From: Haloplanus sp. XH21
GTDB taxonomy: Archaea > Halobacteriota > Halobacteria > Halobacteriales > Haloferacaceae
Reading direction: 5' to 3'
DNA: 64,000 nucleotides
NCBI RefSeq assembly: GCF_023276355.1
Contig: NZ_JALLPL010000001.1
Location: forward strand, 2,232,001 to 2,296,000
The notes beneath the pieces were generated by a model that saw only the letters and a program-made list of their open reading frames with translations, did no database searches and was not told the origin of the DNA. The translations under genes and the position numbers were made by a program. Shown piece after piece: positions 41,060 through 51,239 of the stretch. Numbering within the stretch: the first letter of the stretch is position 1; each line of letters starts with the position of its first letter.

Positions 41060-43327
41060 CTACCGCACCGCGTCGAGGATGAGACGCTCCTCGACGCGTT
41101 CGACCTCGGTCAGCACGTCCTGCACCGCGTCGATGTTGGCGCTGATCGAGGTGATGCCTTTCCGGACGAGGAAGTCGACCATCTGGGGATGCGAGCCGGC
41201 CTGCCCGCAGATGCTCGTGTCGACGCCGGCCTCCCGACAGGCGTCGATGGTGTCACCCATGATGTCGAGGACGGCCGGGTGGAGTTCGTCGAACCGGTCG
41301 GAGACGTGTTCGTTGTTGCGGTCGACCGCCAGCACGTACTGCGTGAGGTCGTTCGTGCCGAAGGAGACGAAGTCGACGCCCTCCGCGATGATGTCCTCGA
41401 CGCCGCGCGCGCTGGCCGGCGTCTCGATCATGACGCCCCAGTTCCGCTTCTCGGAGTCGATGCCGACCGCCTCCATGTGGTTGCGGGCCGCAGCGGTATC
41501 GTCGCCGTCGGTGACCAGCGGGAACATGATTTCGAGGTTGTCATAGCCCATGTCGTAGAGACGTTTGAACGCCTCCAGTTCGTGTTCGAACACCTCCGGC
41601 CGGTCGAGACTGCGGCGGATACCGCGGTAGCCCAGCATCGGGTTGTGCTCGTTGGGTTCCTCGTCGCCGCCCTCGAGCTGTCGGAACTCGTCGGTGGGGG
41701 CGTCGAGGGTGCGCACGCGAACCGGCCGGGGGTAGAACGCCTCGGCCACCTCGCGAACGCCGTCCATGAGTTCCTCGACGTAGGCCTCGGCGCCCTCGTC
41801 ACGGATGTATCGCTCGGGCGTCTTGCCGAGCGAGAGCACGAGGTGTTCGATGCGTAGGAGGCCAACGCCGTCCGCACCCGTGTCGGCGGCCCGCTGTGCG
41901 GCGTCGGGGATGGAGACGTTCACCTTCACCTCCGTCGCCGTCACCGGTTTCGGCTTCGAGACGGGCGCAGTTTCGCCGCCAGTGTCGACCGACGGTTCGG
42001 TCTCCACCTCGCGGCCCTCCCGGACCGTCCCCATCTTGCCGTCGACGGTGACGACCTGCCCGTTTTCGAGCGTTCGGGTAGCGCCACCGGAGCCGACGAC
42101 CGCGGGGACGCCGAGTTCGCGCGAGACGATGGCGGCGTGGGAGGTCATCCCGCCCTCGTCAGTGACGATGGCGGCCGCGCGCTTCATCGCCGGGACCATG
42201 TCCGGCATGGTCATCTCGGTGACGATGACATCGCCTTCGCTCACCTGGTCCAGATGATCGAGTTTCGTAACGATGCGGACCTCGCCGGCCGCGATGCCGG
42301 GACTGGCGCCGAGCCCCGAGAGCAACTGCTCGGAAGAGCCGGTCTCCTCGCTCTCGCTCTCGTCGGCCGCCTCAGCCTCGCCCTCGTCGATGGTCGTGAT
42401 CGGGCGCGACTGCAGCATGTACACCTCGCCGTCGACGACGGCCCACTCCACGTCCTGCGGTTCGCCGTAGTGGTCCTCGACCTTCTCGCCGAGTTCGACC
42501 AAGCGGTCGACTTCGGCCTGCGTGAGCACTTGCTCGTCCCGTTTGTCCTCGGGGACCTCGCGCTCGACGGTTTGGCCCGTCTCCTCGTCTTTGACGTGCA
42601 TCACCTTCTTCGTCGCGACGGTCAGCTGCTCGATTTCGTTCGTCTCTCGGTCGACGACGTAGTTGTCCGGGGAGACCGCGCCCGAGACGACCGCCTCGCC
42701 GAGACCCCACGCGGCCTCGATGATGATGCGCGGATCGCCGGTCGACGGGTGACTGGTGAACATCACGCCGCTTTTCTGGGCGTCGACCATCTGCTGGACG
42801 ACGACCGCGATGTCGACCTCGTCGTGCGGGAAGCCCTTCTGGTTGCGGTAGTAGATAGCGCGCTGGGAGAACAGCGACGCCCAGCACTCCTTGACCCGTT
42901 CGATGAGATCCTCCTCGGTGACGTTGAGGAACGTCTCCTGCTGGCCCGCGAAGGAGGCGTCCGGGAGGTCCTCCGCGGTCGCGGACGACCGCACCGCGAC
43001 GAACGCGTCGCCGTCACCCATCGATCGGTACGCTTCGAGGATTTCCTCGCGTACCGATTCGGGGACCTCCGTCTCCATGATGAGTTCGTGGGCGCGGTCG
43101 TGCCCCGCCTCGAGCGCTGCCGAGTCCTCACTGTCGACATCGACAGCCTCGAACAGTTCCTCGTCGATGCCGGCCTCCTCGATAAAGGTTCGATAAGTGC
43201 CGGCCGTTACGACGAACCCCGGTGGCACTGGCAGTCCAGCCTCCGTGAGTTCGCCGAGCGAAGCCGCCTTGCCACCGACTGTCCCCAGGTCGGTAGCCCG
43301 TACGTCCTCCAGCCAAGCTACAGCCAT
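41060..43327 (-). CDS. ppsA: Phosphoenolpyruvate synthase
   Basis: A 755-aa gluconeogenic enzyme making PEP from pyruvate and ATP (AMP + Pi released). The N-terminal ATP-grasp domain has [19 protein letters not shown] and [20 protein letters not shown]. The swivelling phosphohistidine domain is [20 protein letters not shown] near residue 395. The C-terminal TIM-barrel PEP domain ends with [12 protein letters not shown], where the catalytic Cys is normally in a CGQAPS context. An acidic linker ([18 protein letters not shown]) at about residue 310 is longer than usual. Start ATG 43327; no neighbour suggests an operon with mfnA. Confidence 0.95.
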   Translation of the reverse strand: MAVAWLEDVRATDLGTVGGKAASLGELTEAGLPVPPGFVVTAGTYRTFIEEAGIDEELFEAVDVDSEDSAALEAGHDRAHELIMETEVPESVREEILEAYRSMGDGDAFVAVRSSATAEDLPDASFAGQQETFLNVTEEDLIERVKECWASLFSQRAIYYRNQKGFPHDEVDIAVVVQQMVDAQKSGVMFTSHPSTGDPRIIIEAAWGLGEAVVSGAVSPDNYVVDRETNEIEQLTVATKKVMHVKDEETGQTVEREVPEDKRDEQVLTQAEVDRLVELGEKVEDHYGEPQDVEWAVVDGEVYMLQSRPITTIDEGEAEAADESESEETGSSEQLLSGLGASPGIAAGEVRIVTKLDHLDQVSEGDVIVTEMTMPDMVPAMKRAAAIVTDEGGMTSHAAIVSRELGVPAVVGSGGATRTLENGQVVTVDGKMGTVREGREVETEPSVDTGGETAPVSKPKPVTATEVKVNVSIPDAAQRAADTGADGVGLLRIEHLVLSLGKTPERYIRDEGAEAYVEELMDGVREVAEAFYPRPVRVRTLDAPTDEFRQLEGGDEEPNEHNPMLGYRGIRRSLDRPEVFEHELEAFKRLYDMGYDNLEIMFPLVTDGDDTAAARNHMEAVGIDSEKRNWGVMIETPASARGVEDIIAEGVDFVSFGTNDLTQYVLAVDRNNEHVSDRFDELHPAVLDIMGDTIDACREAGVDTSICGQAGSHPQMVDFLVRKGITSISANIDAVQDVLTEVERVEERLILDAVR

Positions 43328-43459
43328 TTCGTACGCACGACTCCCACCAGCGTGACAAAGAAGGTTTCGAACCGCGCAACTACGGCCATCGAATCGAGCG
43401 AGCTCACGGCGCTCACCACCCGGCTCCGCCGTGCCCGACGAGCGACGCGGAGTGCGTAC

Positions 43460-44359
43460 TCAGGCCTCGACGATATCGTCGTCCGCGACCGGCGGGACCA
43501 CCAGCGATCCGTTCAGGGCGGTCACCGCTCGCCCGCCCACGCGCACGCCGTCGCCGACGCGAACCCGAACCAGACCCGGCCGGTCGACGAAATGCCCCTG
43601 TTCGAACCGCATCTCGTCGGGCAGGTCGTCGAAGGCCTCGACGGTCCGGAGATACGCCCCGCAGGCCCCCGCCGCCGTCCCGGTGACGGGGTCCTCCGGC
43701 ACGCCCGCCCCCGGCGCGAACATCCGCGCGTGGAGCGTCGACGCCGCGTCCAGCGCGTCGAAGGTGAAGGCGTAGACCCCCGTCGCGCCGTGATCGTCGG
43801 CCAGCGTCGCCAGCGCGCCCATGTCCGGCTCGGCACCCCCCAGATGTTCGAGGAAGTTCACCGGCACCATCAGGAAGGGCAGGCCGGTCGTCGCCACCGC
43901 GGCGGGCAGATCCGCACCAACGTCGCGCAGGGCCGCCGGATCGATCCCCAGTGCCTCGCCCGCGCGGTCGTAATCGAGGTTGATGACCTCGACGGCTGGG
44001 TCGTCCTGCTCCATCCACGCCACGCCGTCCGCCATCTCCACGTCGAGAACGCCCGCGTTCGTCCGCAGTCGCCCCTCGCCGTCGAGGACGCCCTCCTCGT
44101 CGAGAACGGCGAGGCTGGCGATGGTGGCGTGGCCACAGAGGTCGACCTCCTGGGTCGGCGTGAAATAGCGGATTCGGCGGGTCACCTCGTCGGCGGCGTC
44201 AGTGGTGAGAAAGGCCGTCTCGCTCGCGTTGAGTTCGCGCGCGATGGCCTGCATCTGTTCGTCGGCGAGGTCGGCGGCGTCGGGGACGACGCCCGCGGCG
44301 TTGCCGGCGAGCGGTTCGTCCGTGAACGCGTCGATCAGTAGCGTCCGGCGCGTCTCCAT
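43460..44359 (-). CDS. PhzF family isomerase/epimerase-like protein
   Basis: A 299-aa diaminopimelate-epimerase-fold protein. The conserved N-terminal catalytic Glu lies in IARELNASETAFLTTD, followed by YFTPTQEVDLCGHATIAS, and the C-terminal FAPGAGVPEDPVTGTAAGAC, all hallmarks of PhzF. Reactions in the family include isomerisation in phenazine synthesis and others; no phenazine genes lie nearby. The ATG at 44359 follows a divergent spacer that holds two palindromic elements (44403-44547); an in-frame upstream ATG at 44443 would reach into them. Confidence 0.88.
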   Translation of the reverse strand: METRRTLLIDAFTDEPLAGNAAGVVPDAADLADEQMQAIARELNASETAFLTTDAADEVTRRIRYFTPTQEVDLCGHATIASLAVLDEEGVLDGEGRLRTNAGVLDVEMADGVAWMEQDDPAVEVINLDYDRAGEALGIDPAALRDVGADLPAAVATTGLPFLMVPVNFLEHLGGAEPDMGALATLADDHGATGVYAFTFDALDAASTLHARMFAPGAGVPEDPVTGTAAGACGAYLRTVEAFDDLPDEMRFEQGHFVDRPGLVRVRVGDGVRVGGRAVTALNGSLVVPPVADDDIVEA

Positions 44360-44402
44360 GCCATCGACCTGTGCGGCGGGGAGTAAGACGTTGTGGGTCG
44401 AG

Positions 44403-44460
44403 CTGATAGTCGGCTGTAACTGTTTCAAAAGACCCGTCATCACGAGTGACGGAGATATTG
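44403..44460. repeat. Palindromic element, half copy upstream of phzF
   Basis: Contains the arm CGGCTGTAACTGTTTC (44411-44426) and a local hairpin CCGTCA/TGACGG (44434-44452). It shares the CGGCTGTAACTGTT arm with copies 2 and 6, but the opposite arm is missing, so it is a decayed relative. Confidence 0.5.
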
Positions 44461-44468
44461 ATTGACTT

Positions 44469-44547
44469 ATACTAACGGCTGTAAGTCCGTGGACCGATTC
44501 GGCACCACGGAGTGCGAATCGGTCCGAACAGTTACAGCCGGCAGTAT
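44469..44547. repeat. Palindromic element, copy 6
   Basis: A 79-bp element. Left arm ATACTAACGGCTGTAAGTCC then GTGGACCGATTCGGCAC; reverse complement of the right arm ATACTGCCGGCTGTAACTGT then TCGGACCGATTCGCAC. Internal loop GTCCGT against CTGTTC; inner stem GGACCGATTCG (11 bp perfect). It lies 42 bp upstream of the phosphoribosyltransferase start. Confidence 0.85.
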
Positions 44548-44589
44548 GAACCCGTAAGCCCTTACCTCTCGGCCACCCGAATCGCAGCC

Positions 44590-45282
44590 ATGAGCGATCT
44601 CCCGGACGATTTTACCTGTACCATCACCAACTGGGAGTACATCTACGGCCTCTGTCGGAGCGTCGCCGACGACGTTCGGGACGCTGAGTTCGACCCCGAC
44701 GTGATCGTCGCCCTCGCCCGCGGCGGCTGGTTCGCCGGGCGCTGCTGCTGTGACTTCCTCGGTCTCGACGACCTCACCAGCCTCAAGATGGAACATTACG
44801 TGGGCACGGCCGCGAAGGGGAGCGACCCCGAGGTGCGGTATCCGATGCCCGAAGGGAGCGTCGAAGGCAAGGACGTGTTGATCGTCGACGACATCGCCGA
44901 CACGGGCGAGTCCCTCCGCCACGCCGCCGAGTACGTCGAGGACCGCGACCCCAGCACCGTGCGGACGGCGACCCTCCAACTCCTCCACACGAGCGAGTTC
45001 GAACCCGACTTCGTCGGCGAGCGTCTGGAGGAGTGGGCGTGGATCGTCTACCCTTGGAACTTCATCGAGGACATGATCGACCTCGTTTCCGGCGTCATGG
45101 AGCAGGCCGACGACGAGACGTTCACGAGCGAGGACATCCGCCAGTATCTCGCCGCCTTCCACGATATCCAGCGCATCGAGATGGAGATCGCCCAACCGGA
45201 CCGCCTCGACGAAGTCCTCACGGAGATGGTGCGTCGCGACGTGATCGAACCCGTAAGCACCGACGCTTGGCGTCTGGCGTAG
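44590..45282 (+). CDS. Phosphoribosyltransferase with C-terminal helical domain
   Basis: A 230-aa type I phosphoribosyltransferase. The PRPP-binding loop GKDVLIVDDIADTGESL is at residues 93-109, and VIVALARGGWFAGRCCCDF (about 38-56) the pyrophosphate loop. The C-terminal third (150-230, YPWNFIEDMIDLVSGVMEQ, EIAQPDRLDEVLTEMV) is an extra helical domain with a possible winged-helix look. Related haloarchaeal genes act as purine salvage enzymes or PRPP-sensing regulators; the base is not determined. The ATG at 44590 is 43 bp after element copy 6. Confidence 0.85.
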   Translation: MSDLPDDFTCTITNWEYIYGLCRSVADDVRDAEFDPDVIVALARGGWFAGRCCCDFLGLDDLTSLKMEHYVGTAAKGSDPEVRYPMPEGSVEGKDVLIVDDIADTGESLRHAAEYVEDRDPSTVRTATLQLLHTSEFEPDFVGERLEEWAWIVYPWNFIEDMIDLVSGVMEQADDETFTSEDIRQYLAAFHDIQRIEMEIAQPDRLDEVLTEMVRRDVIEPVSTDAWRLA

Positions 45283-45342
45283 CGTGCCCGCTGTAAACAC
45301 CCCCATGGCACGCGATCATCGACCGTCGACGGAGGGCACGGC

Positions 45343-46302
45343 GTGAGTTCGCTGTTCTCCATCTTCGCGACGGCCATCCTCCCGATCATCACGCTCGCCG
45401 GCGTGGGGTTCGTCCTCGGCCGTCGCCGCGAAGTCGCCATCGGCCCGCTGAACACCGTCACGGTGTACGTCCTCGTGCCGTCGCTCGTCTTCCACAGCAT
45501 CGCGACGGCGACGCTCGCGGAGTCGACGCTGGTGCGCATCGGCGCCGCCACGGCCATGTATATGCTGGTGATGATCGTCATCGCGGAGGGCGTCGGCCGC
45601 CTCACCGGACAGAGCGAGCCGATTTTGAGCGCGCTCGTCCTCGTGAGCGCCTTCCCCAACTCCGGCAACTACGGTATCCCACTCTCGGAGTTCGCCTTCG
45701 GCGCCGACGGCCGGAGCACGGCCGTCCTCTATCTCACCGTGCAGTCGATCATCGTCTACACCGTCGGCGTCTACGTGGCCCAGCGCGGCGGCGGCTCCCG
45801 TGGGTTACAAGGGATGAAGCGCGCGCTCGAAATCCCGCTCGTGTACGCTGTCGCCGCCGCCGTTCTCGCCCGACTGCTCGGGATCGTCCCCCCCGCCGAC
45901 GGCACCGCGATGCAGACGCTCGGCCTCGTCGGCAACGCCTCCATCCCCCTGATGCTCCTGATACTCGGCATCCAACTCGCCGACACCGACTACGGCGCGG
46001 CGCTCTCGGAAGTCGGCACCGCAGCGGTCCTGAAGATGGCCGTCGCGCCCGCGGTCGGTGTCGGCGTCGCCCTCTTCGTCGGATTCGAGAACCCCACCGT
46101 CGCGCGCACGTTCGTCCTCGAATGCGCCACGCCCGCGGCCATCACGCCCCTGTTGCTCGTCGTCGAGTTCGGCGGCGAATCGGTCGGCGACGGCCTCTCA
46201 GTCGCCGAATACGTCAGCACGGCCGTTCTCGTCACGACGCTGCTGAGCATCCCGGTGTTGACGCTGCTGATCGCGGCGCTGGAAGCGGGGCTGCTCGTGT
46301 AG
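45343..46302 (+). CDS. AEC family transporter (auxin-efflux-carrier type)
   Basis: A 319-aa membrane carrier with about ten hydrophobic segments, including FSIFATAILPIITLAGVGFVL at the N-terminus, the family's LVLVSAFPNSGNYGIPLSEF crossover motif near 100-120 and NASIPLMLLILGIQLADTDYG in the second half. The family exports dicarboxylates or other organic anions; no substrate is evident. The start is GTG 45343, overlapping by GTGA the end of a 13-codon ORF (ATG 45305, stop at 45344-45346), which may couple translation. Confidence 0.85.
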   Translation: MSSLFSIFATAILPIITLAGVGFVLGRRREVAIGPLNTVTVYVLVPSLVFHSIATATLAESTLVRIGAATAMYMLVMIVIAEGVGRLTGQSEPILSALVLVSAFPNSGNYGIPLSEFAFGADGRSTAVLYLTVQSIIVYTVGVYVAQRGGGSRGLQGMKRALEIPLVYAVAAAVLARLLGIVPPADGTAMQTLGLVGNASIPLMLLILGIQLADTDYGAALSEVGTAAVLKMAVAPAVGVGVALFVGFENPTVARTFVLECATPAAITPLLLVVEFGGESVGDGLSVAEYVSTAVLVTTLLSIPVLTLLIAALEAGLLV

Positions 46303-46368
46303 GCGGAGCGACGATGCTCGTCGCTCTGCCCGACGAGGACAAGTATTGATCGACGAGGCCGATCCCTC

Positions 46369-47199
46369 TCAGTCCGCAATCGCTTCGTCGCCCGCCGTCG
46401 GCGCCGACGGATCGCGGATCCACAGGTCGCCGAAGAGGTCGTCCTGTCGGAGCCTGATCGTCCCTCGGTTGGCCAGAAAGAGCAGAGCGAGGAACGTATC
46501 GACCGGCGCCCCGCCGGCCTCGCGCACCTCGGCGAACAACACCTCGGCGCGGCCGGCGTCGTAGTGGGTGCTGATCGTCTCCCGCACCGCCTCGATGGTG
46601 GTCTCGATGTCCTCGGTGTGGGTGGTGTCGGTCACGTCGCCCTCCGTCGGTTCGCCGTCGTCGCGCGGGTCGCCCGCCGCGTGGTAGTCGAGGGTCTGTG
46701 TGCCCCTGTCGTACCCCTGCGGCGACTCGGAGGTGTCGTACGAGCGGGACTCCTTCCACCACGAATCCCGCTCTGCTTCCCGGAGTTCGTGGACCAGATC
46801 CGAGAGGGTCTCCGGCGATCCGCGCGCGTGTTTGCGGTCCAGACGCCGGTCGAGTTCGGATTCGAGGGCGTCGATGGGATCGTGGCCGTCCATCGCCGGC
46901 GGCTCGCCACCCTCCATCGCCACTTCCCAGGGTTCGGGTTCCGGTTCCTCGGTCCCGTCGTCCAGCAACTCGTCGCTTTTCATCCGCAGGAGGACGCTCG
47001 CGTAGAACAGCGCCCGCCCCGACGTGCGGAGGTCCGTCTCGTCCAGTCGGTCGAGGAAGGCGTCGGTCACGTCGACGATGTCGATGTCCCAGGGATCGAT
47101 TTCGCCGTCCTCGGCCAACTGCACCAGCAGTTCAACGGGTTCGACCTCGTCGTCGTCACTGCCGGGGAGGTCGACGTCGTCGGGGACGTACTCAGTCAT
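46369..47199 (-). CDS. scpA: Segregation and condensation protein A (kleisin)
   Basis: A 276-aa kleisin subunit bridging the two heads of the SMC dimer. N-terminal block VEPVELLVQLAEDGEIDPWD and IDIVDVTDAFLDRLDETDLR then TSGRALFYASVLLRMKSDEL is the ScpA N-terminal domain; the middle is a low-complexity linker and the C-terminus has the winged-helix (TFLALLFLANRGTIRLRQDD then LFGDLWI). It overlaps the smc stop by 8 bp, so the two are translationally coupled. Confidence 0.93.
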   Translation of the reverse strand: MTEYVPDDVDLPGSDDDEVEPVELLVQLAEDGEIDPWDIDIVDVTDAFLDRLDETDLRTSGRALFYASVLLRMKSDELLDDGTEEPEPEPWEVAMEGGEPPAMDGHDPIDALESELDRRLDRKHARGSPETLSDLVHELREAERDSWWKESRSYDTSESPQGYDRGTQTLDYHAAGDPRDDGEPTEGDVTDTTHTEDIETTIEAVRETISTHYDAGRAEVLFAEVREAGGAPVDTFLALLFLANRGTIRLRQDDLFGDLWIRDPSAPTAGDEAIAD

Positions 47200-50100
47200 C
47201 CGCGGCCACCTCCTGATCGTCGTCGTCGAGGCGGATCCCCGTCACGGCACTCACGTTGTCGCCCTGCATGGTGACGCCGATGGCGCGCTCCGATCGGTCG
47301 AGCAGCGCGGAGCGGTGCGAGACGACGACGAACTGCGCCTCGCCCGCCAGGTCGTGAACCATCTCGCCGACGCGTTCGGCGTTGGCGGCGTCGAGGAAGG
47401 CGTCCACCTCGTCCAGCGCGTAGAAAGGCGCGGGGTTGTGACGCTGGATGGCGAAGATGAAGGCGAGCGCCGTCAGCGACTTCTCGCCGCCGCTCATGGC
47501 GTCGAGGCGCTGGATCGGTTTGTCGCCCGGTTCGGCCTTCATGGTCAAGCCGCCGTCGAAGGGGTCGGCCTCGTTTTCGAGGTGCAACTCGCCCGTCCCC
47601 GCCGAGAGGCGCTCGAAGATGTCCTGGAAGTGGGCGTCGATGTCGTTGAACGCCGCCATGAACGTCTCTTGCTTCTGCGCTTCGTACCCCTCGATGCGTT
47701 CCTGGATGGCGTCACGTTCCTCGACGAGCGTGTCCCGACGCTCCTGAAGGTCGTCCAGAGCCGCCTCGACCTCGTCGTACTCGTCGATGGCGAGCATGTT
47801 GACCGGCTCTAGCTCTTCCATCTCGGCTTCCAGGCGCTCGACGTTCTCCTCCACCTCGTCGTGGTCGGGGATGTCGTCGGGGTCGTAGTCGCCGACCTCG
47901 TTTTCGAGTTCGTCGATCTCCCACTCCAGCCGTTCGGCCTCCTCGCGCAGGTCGTCGAGCGCCGACTCCACGTCGGCCACCCGCTCTCGCTGCTCGTCGC
48001 GGGCCTCTTTCGCCTCGCGCAGGTCGTCCTGGAGGTCCGCGCGTTCCGCTTTCAGATCCGCGAGTTCGTCCTCCAGGTCCTCGATGGCCGCCCGCTTTTC
48101 GTCGAGGGTGTCCTCGCGGTCCGCGATGTCGGCCTCCAGCTCCTCGATGCGTTCCTGGGACTCGGCCTTGCGCGCTTTGGCGTCCTCGATCGTCGATTCG
48201 AGGTCGTCGATGGCGTCTTCGGCGTATTCGACCTCCAGTTGCGTCTCGTTGAGACGGGCGTCAAGGTCGTCCATCCGGTCTTCGAGGTCCGCGATGTCGT
48301 CCTCGATCGACTCCTTCCGATCCGTGAGTTCGGGCACCCGCGAGTCCGCGAGTTCGTCCTCCAGGTCCGCGATCTCGGCCTCCAGTTCCGCGATTTCGGT
48401 GTCGAGGTCGGTGATGCGCTCCTCGAGGTCGTTCATCTCCGCGTCGACCTCGTCGCGCTCGGATCGGAGGTCCTCGAGTTCGGACTCCAACGACTCGATC
48501 TCCGCGTCCGTCTCGTCGAGATCGGCCTCGACATCCTCGATCTCGGACTCCACCTCGCGCACGCGGTCGGTCGCGTCCGCCTTGCGATCGCGGGCGTCGT
48601 CCAGTTGCGACTCCACCTCGCGCATCTCCTCGCGGACGGCCCGGCGGTCGTCCTCCAGGCTCTCGATTTCCTCCGCGAGACGCTCGAGTTTGCCCTTTCC
48701 GCTCTTGGTGAACGAGTAGCGGGAGCCACCGCCCGACCCGCCGGTCATCGCGCCGCTTTTCTCCACCAGGTCGCCGTCGAGCGTGACGAGGCGGTAGTCG
48801 CCCATCAGGTCCCGCGCAGTGTCCATGTCCTCGACGACGAGCGTCGATCCGAGGACGTAGGAGAAGACGCCGGCGTAGCGGTCGTCGTAGTCGACGAGGT
48901 TGCGTGCGAAGTCGACGACGCCCGAATGTGACGGCTTCGAGGGGAGGCCGCGGCGATCCATCTCCGTGATGGGGAGGAAGGTGGCCCGTCCGGCGTTCCG
49001 GGTTTTGAGGTGGTCGATACACGCCGATCCCACGCCGTCGTCGTCGACGACGACGTTCGCGAGGCGGCCGCCGGCCGCCGTTTCGCAGGCGGTGGCGTAC
49101 TCGGCGTCGACGCTGCCGAGTTGGCCGACCGCGCCGTGGACGCCGTCGATGCCGGCGTTCAGCGCCGTCGTCACCGAGCGCGGCCAGGAGTCGTCGCCGT
49201 CGCGGTCGGCGCGCGCCTCCAGTTCCGCGTACTCGTTCTGTTTCGCCCGCAGGTCGTCCTCGATGTCGTCGATGTCGTCCTGCAGGTCGGCCTTCTCGGC
49301 GCGGAGGTCTTCGATGGCCGCGTCGATCTTCTCGCGGTTTTTCTCCGCGCGGTCGAGTTCGCCCCGCAGGTCCGAGAGTTCGGCCTTGAGTTCGGGGACG
49401 CGTTCGTGGGCGGCCTCCAACTCTTCCTGGGCCTCGCTGATGCGGTTCGACCGACGCCGGGCCTCGTCGAGCAGGCGATCCTTCTCGCGCTGGGCGTCGT
49501 TGCGCTCGGTCTTGCGCTCCTCCAAAGCCTCCTTTCGCTCGGCGAGTTCGGCCTTGAGTTCGTCGAACGCCGTGTCGACGTTCTCGATCTCTTCTTCGAC
49601 GTCGGCGAGGTCGGTCTCCTTGGCCTCGATGTCGCTTTTGACCGACGCCTTCTCGACTTTGATCGAGCGGATCTCGTCTTCGAGGTCGTCGAGTTCCTCG
49701 GTCTTGCGGTCGAGCGTGACGAACGCCTCGCGTCGCTCCTGTTCGGCCGTCTCGATCTTCTCTTCCTCGCTCTCGATGGTCGCTTCGAGCCGACCGATTT
49801 CGCCCTTGATCTCCTCGATTTCGCCCTTGATTCGGAGCTGCTCGTCCTCGCCCTTGCGCTCGATTTCGCGGGTGAGCGACGACAGTTCGTCCTCTAGCTC
49901 CTCGACGGCCTCCCGTCGTTCCTCGAGCGTCGACTGCCGGTCGGCGAGCTCCTGCTCTTTCGCCTCGATGCGCTTCTCGGTGCGCTCGACGGCCGCGCGC
50001 TTCTCCTCCAGTTCGGCGGCCTTCAGATAGCTCTCGTACTCCTCTTTCTCCTCGCGGAGCGACTGGTATTCGAGGGCCGTCTCGCGTTCGTCTTCGAGTT

Positions 50101-50770
50101 GATCGAGACGGTCCTCTTTCTCCCCGATGCGGAGGTCTGCCTCCTCGATGCGGTCCTCGACGGTTTCGAGTTCCTCGTAGGCGTCCTCCTTCTTGGCGTC
50201 GAACTCCGCGACGCCGGCGATTTCGTCGATGATGCCGCGGCGCTGTGCCGGCGACATGTTGATGATCTCGGTCACGTCGCCCTGCATGACGACGTTGTAG
50301 CCCTCGGGCGTCACGCCCGCCTGCGCGAGCAGATCACGGATGTCCGAGAGGTTGACCGAGCGCTCGTTGAGGTAGTAGTAGGAGTAGTAGTTGTCCTCGG
50401 TCTCTTTCACGCGGCGCTTGACCGCGATCTCGTCCACGTCGCCCACGTCCTCGGTACCGGCGGCGTTGACCACCTGCGACCGGTCGAGGGTGCCGTCACT
50501 GTTGTCGAGGACGACGGTGACGCTGGCCTCGCGCGGCCCCGACCGGTCGTCTTCGTCCTCGTGGCCGGGGTTGTAGATGAGGTCCGTGAGTTTCTCGGCG
50601 CGGATGCCGCGGGTACGGGCTAGGCCCAAGGCAAAGAGCACGGCGTCGATGATGTTGCTCTTGCCGGAGCCGTTGGGGCCGGTGATGACGGTGAAGTCCT
50701 CGTAAAACGGGATGCGCGTCTTTCGGCCGAAGCTCTTGAAGTCGTCGAGGACGAGCTCGGAGATGTGCAT
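47192..50770 (-). CDS. smc: Chromosome segregation ATPase SMC
   Basis: A 1192-aa SMC protein that organises and separates chromosomes as a ring with ScpA. The Walker A motif is GPNGSGKSNIIDAVLFALG at residues 31-49, the signature MSGGEKSLTALAFIF near 1093, and Walker B APFYALDEVDAFLDA just after. Two long heptad coiled coils (about 165-510 and 690-1030) flank the hinge (about 535-690, GIDGVHGAVGQLGSVDAEYA). Length and order are standard. Start ATG 50770; the upstream coil protein (50786-51115) ends 15 bp before it on the same strand, making a three-gene operon with scpA. Confidence 0.97.
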   Translation of the reverse strand: MHISELVLDDFKSFGRKTRIPFYEDFTVITGPNGSGKSNIIDAVLFALGLARTRGIRAEKLTDLIYNPGHEDEDDRSGPREASVTVVLDNSDGTLDRSQVVNAAGTEDVGDVDEIAVKRRVKETEDNYYSYYYLNERSVNLSDIRDLLAQAGVTPEGYNVVMQGDVTEIINMSPAQRRGIIDEIAGVAEFDAKKEDAYEELETVEDRIEEADLRIGEKEDRLDQLEDERETALEYQSLREEKEEYESYLKAAELEEKRAAVERTEKRIEAKEQELADRQSTLEERREAVEELEDELSSLTREIERKGEDEQLRIKGEIEEIKGEIGRLEATIESEEEKIETAEQERREAFVTLDRKTEELDDLEDEIRSIKVEKASVKSDIEAKETDLADVEEEIENVDTAFDELKAELAERKEALEERKTERNDAQREKDRLLDEARRRSNRISEAQEELEAAHERVPELKAELSDLRGELDRAEKNREKIDAAIEDLRAEKADLQDDIDDIEDDLRAKQNEYAELEARADRDGDDSWPRSVTTALNAGIDGVHGAVGQLGSVDAEYATACETAAGGRLANVVVDDDGVGSACIDHLKTRNAGRATFLPITEMDRRGLPSKPSHSGVVDFARNLVDYDDRYAGVFSYVLGSTLVVEDMDTARDLMGDYRLVTLDGDLVEKSGAMTGGSGGGSRYSFTKSGKGKLERLAEEIESLEDDRRAVREEMREVESQLDDARDRKADATDRVREVESEIEDVEADLDETDAEIESLESELEDLRSERDEVDAEMNDLEERITDLDTEIAELEAEIADLEDELADSRVPELTDRKESIEDDIADLEDRMDDLDARLNETQLEVEYAEDAIDDLESTIEDAKARKAESQERIEELEADIADREDTLDEKRAAIEDLEDELADLKAERADLQDDLREAKEARDEQRERVADVESALDDLREEAERLEWEIDELENEVGDYDPDDIPDHDEVEENVERLEAEMEELEPVNMLAIDEYDEVEAALDDLQERRDTLVEERDAIQERIEGYEAQKQETFMAAFNDIDAHFQDIFERLSAGTGELHLENEADPFDGGLTMKAEPGDKPIQRLDAMSGGEKSLTALAFIFAIQRHNPAPFYALDEVDAFLDAANAERVGEMVHDLAGEAQFVVVSHRSALLDRSERAIGVTMQGDNVSAVTGIRLDDDDQEVAADD

Positions 50771-50785
50771 GGGGCTGTGCCCCGC

Positions 50786-51115
50786 TCAGGCGACGATGAT
50801 GTCGTTCCCGTCCGAGTCGTCGTCCTCAGTCTCGGCCTCGGCCTCAGCCTCGGCCTCGGCGTCGACCTCGGTGTCGGCCTCAGCCTCCGCCGAGGCAGGG
50901 TCGGCCTCGGGGTCGGAGTCGGACGCGTGTTCGACTTCGGCGTGGTCCGGCTCGACCGACTCACGGCGATCGGGGGTTCGCGTATTGTCGACGCCGTCGT
51001 CGGCTTCGAGCTGTCGGAGCCGTTCACGCGTTTCGACGAGTTCCTCGGTGAGGCCGTCGACGGCGGCCTGCAGTTCCGCGACCTGTGATTCGAGCTCCTC
51101 CACCCTGTTGCTCAT
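50786..51115 (-). CDS. Short coiled-coil protein with acidic tail, upstream of smc
   Basis: A 109-aa protein. Residues 1-42 (MSNRVEELESQVAELQAAVD then GLTEELVETRERLRQLEAD) form a leucine-zipper-like coiled coil; the rest is an acidic low-complexity tail of Glu/Ala/Asp (AEAEADTEVDAEAEAEAEAE). The 15-bp gap to smc on the same strand suggests an accessory SMC-operon protein. I believe related halophile proteins are catalogued as DUF7518 (from memory). Function unknown. Confidence 0.7.
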   Translation of the reverse strand: MSNRVEELESQVAELQAAVDGLTEELVETRERLRQLEADDGVDNTRTPDRRESVEPDHAEVEHASDSDPEADPASAEAEADTEVDAEAEAEAEAETEDDDSDGNDIIVA

Positions 51116-51239
51116 GCCCGTATGAGACAGGCCCGGACGTATAAAGCTACGTCAGACATGCACCACTTTGCGTAGGGATCCGCTCCCGAACCGCGTGGGA
51201 ACCGCCGGGCCTTAGTGTCGCGACGGCACAGGATGGGGT

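Noticed and set aside
42137-44341. 734-codon plus-strand frame across ppsA and phzF
   Set aside because: It is antisense to two genes with complete catalytic motifs and has no domain of its own.
50816-50890. Simple repeat of GCCTCG-like units
   Set aside because: It encodes the acidic Glu/Ala tail of the coil protein upstream of smc.
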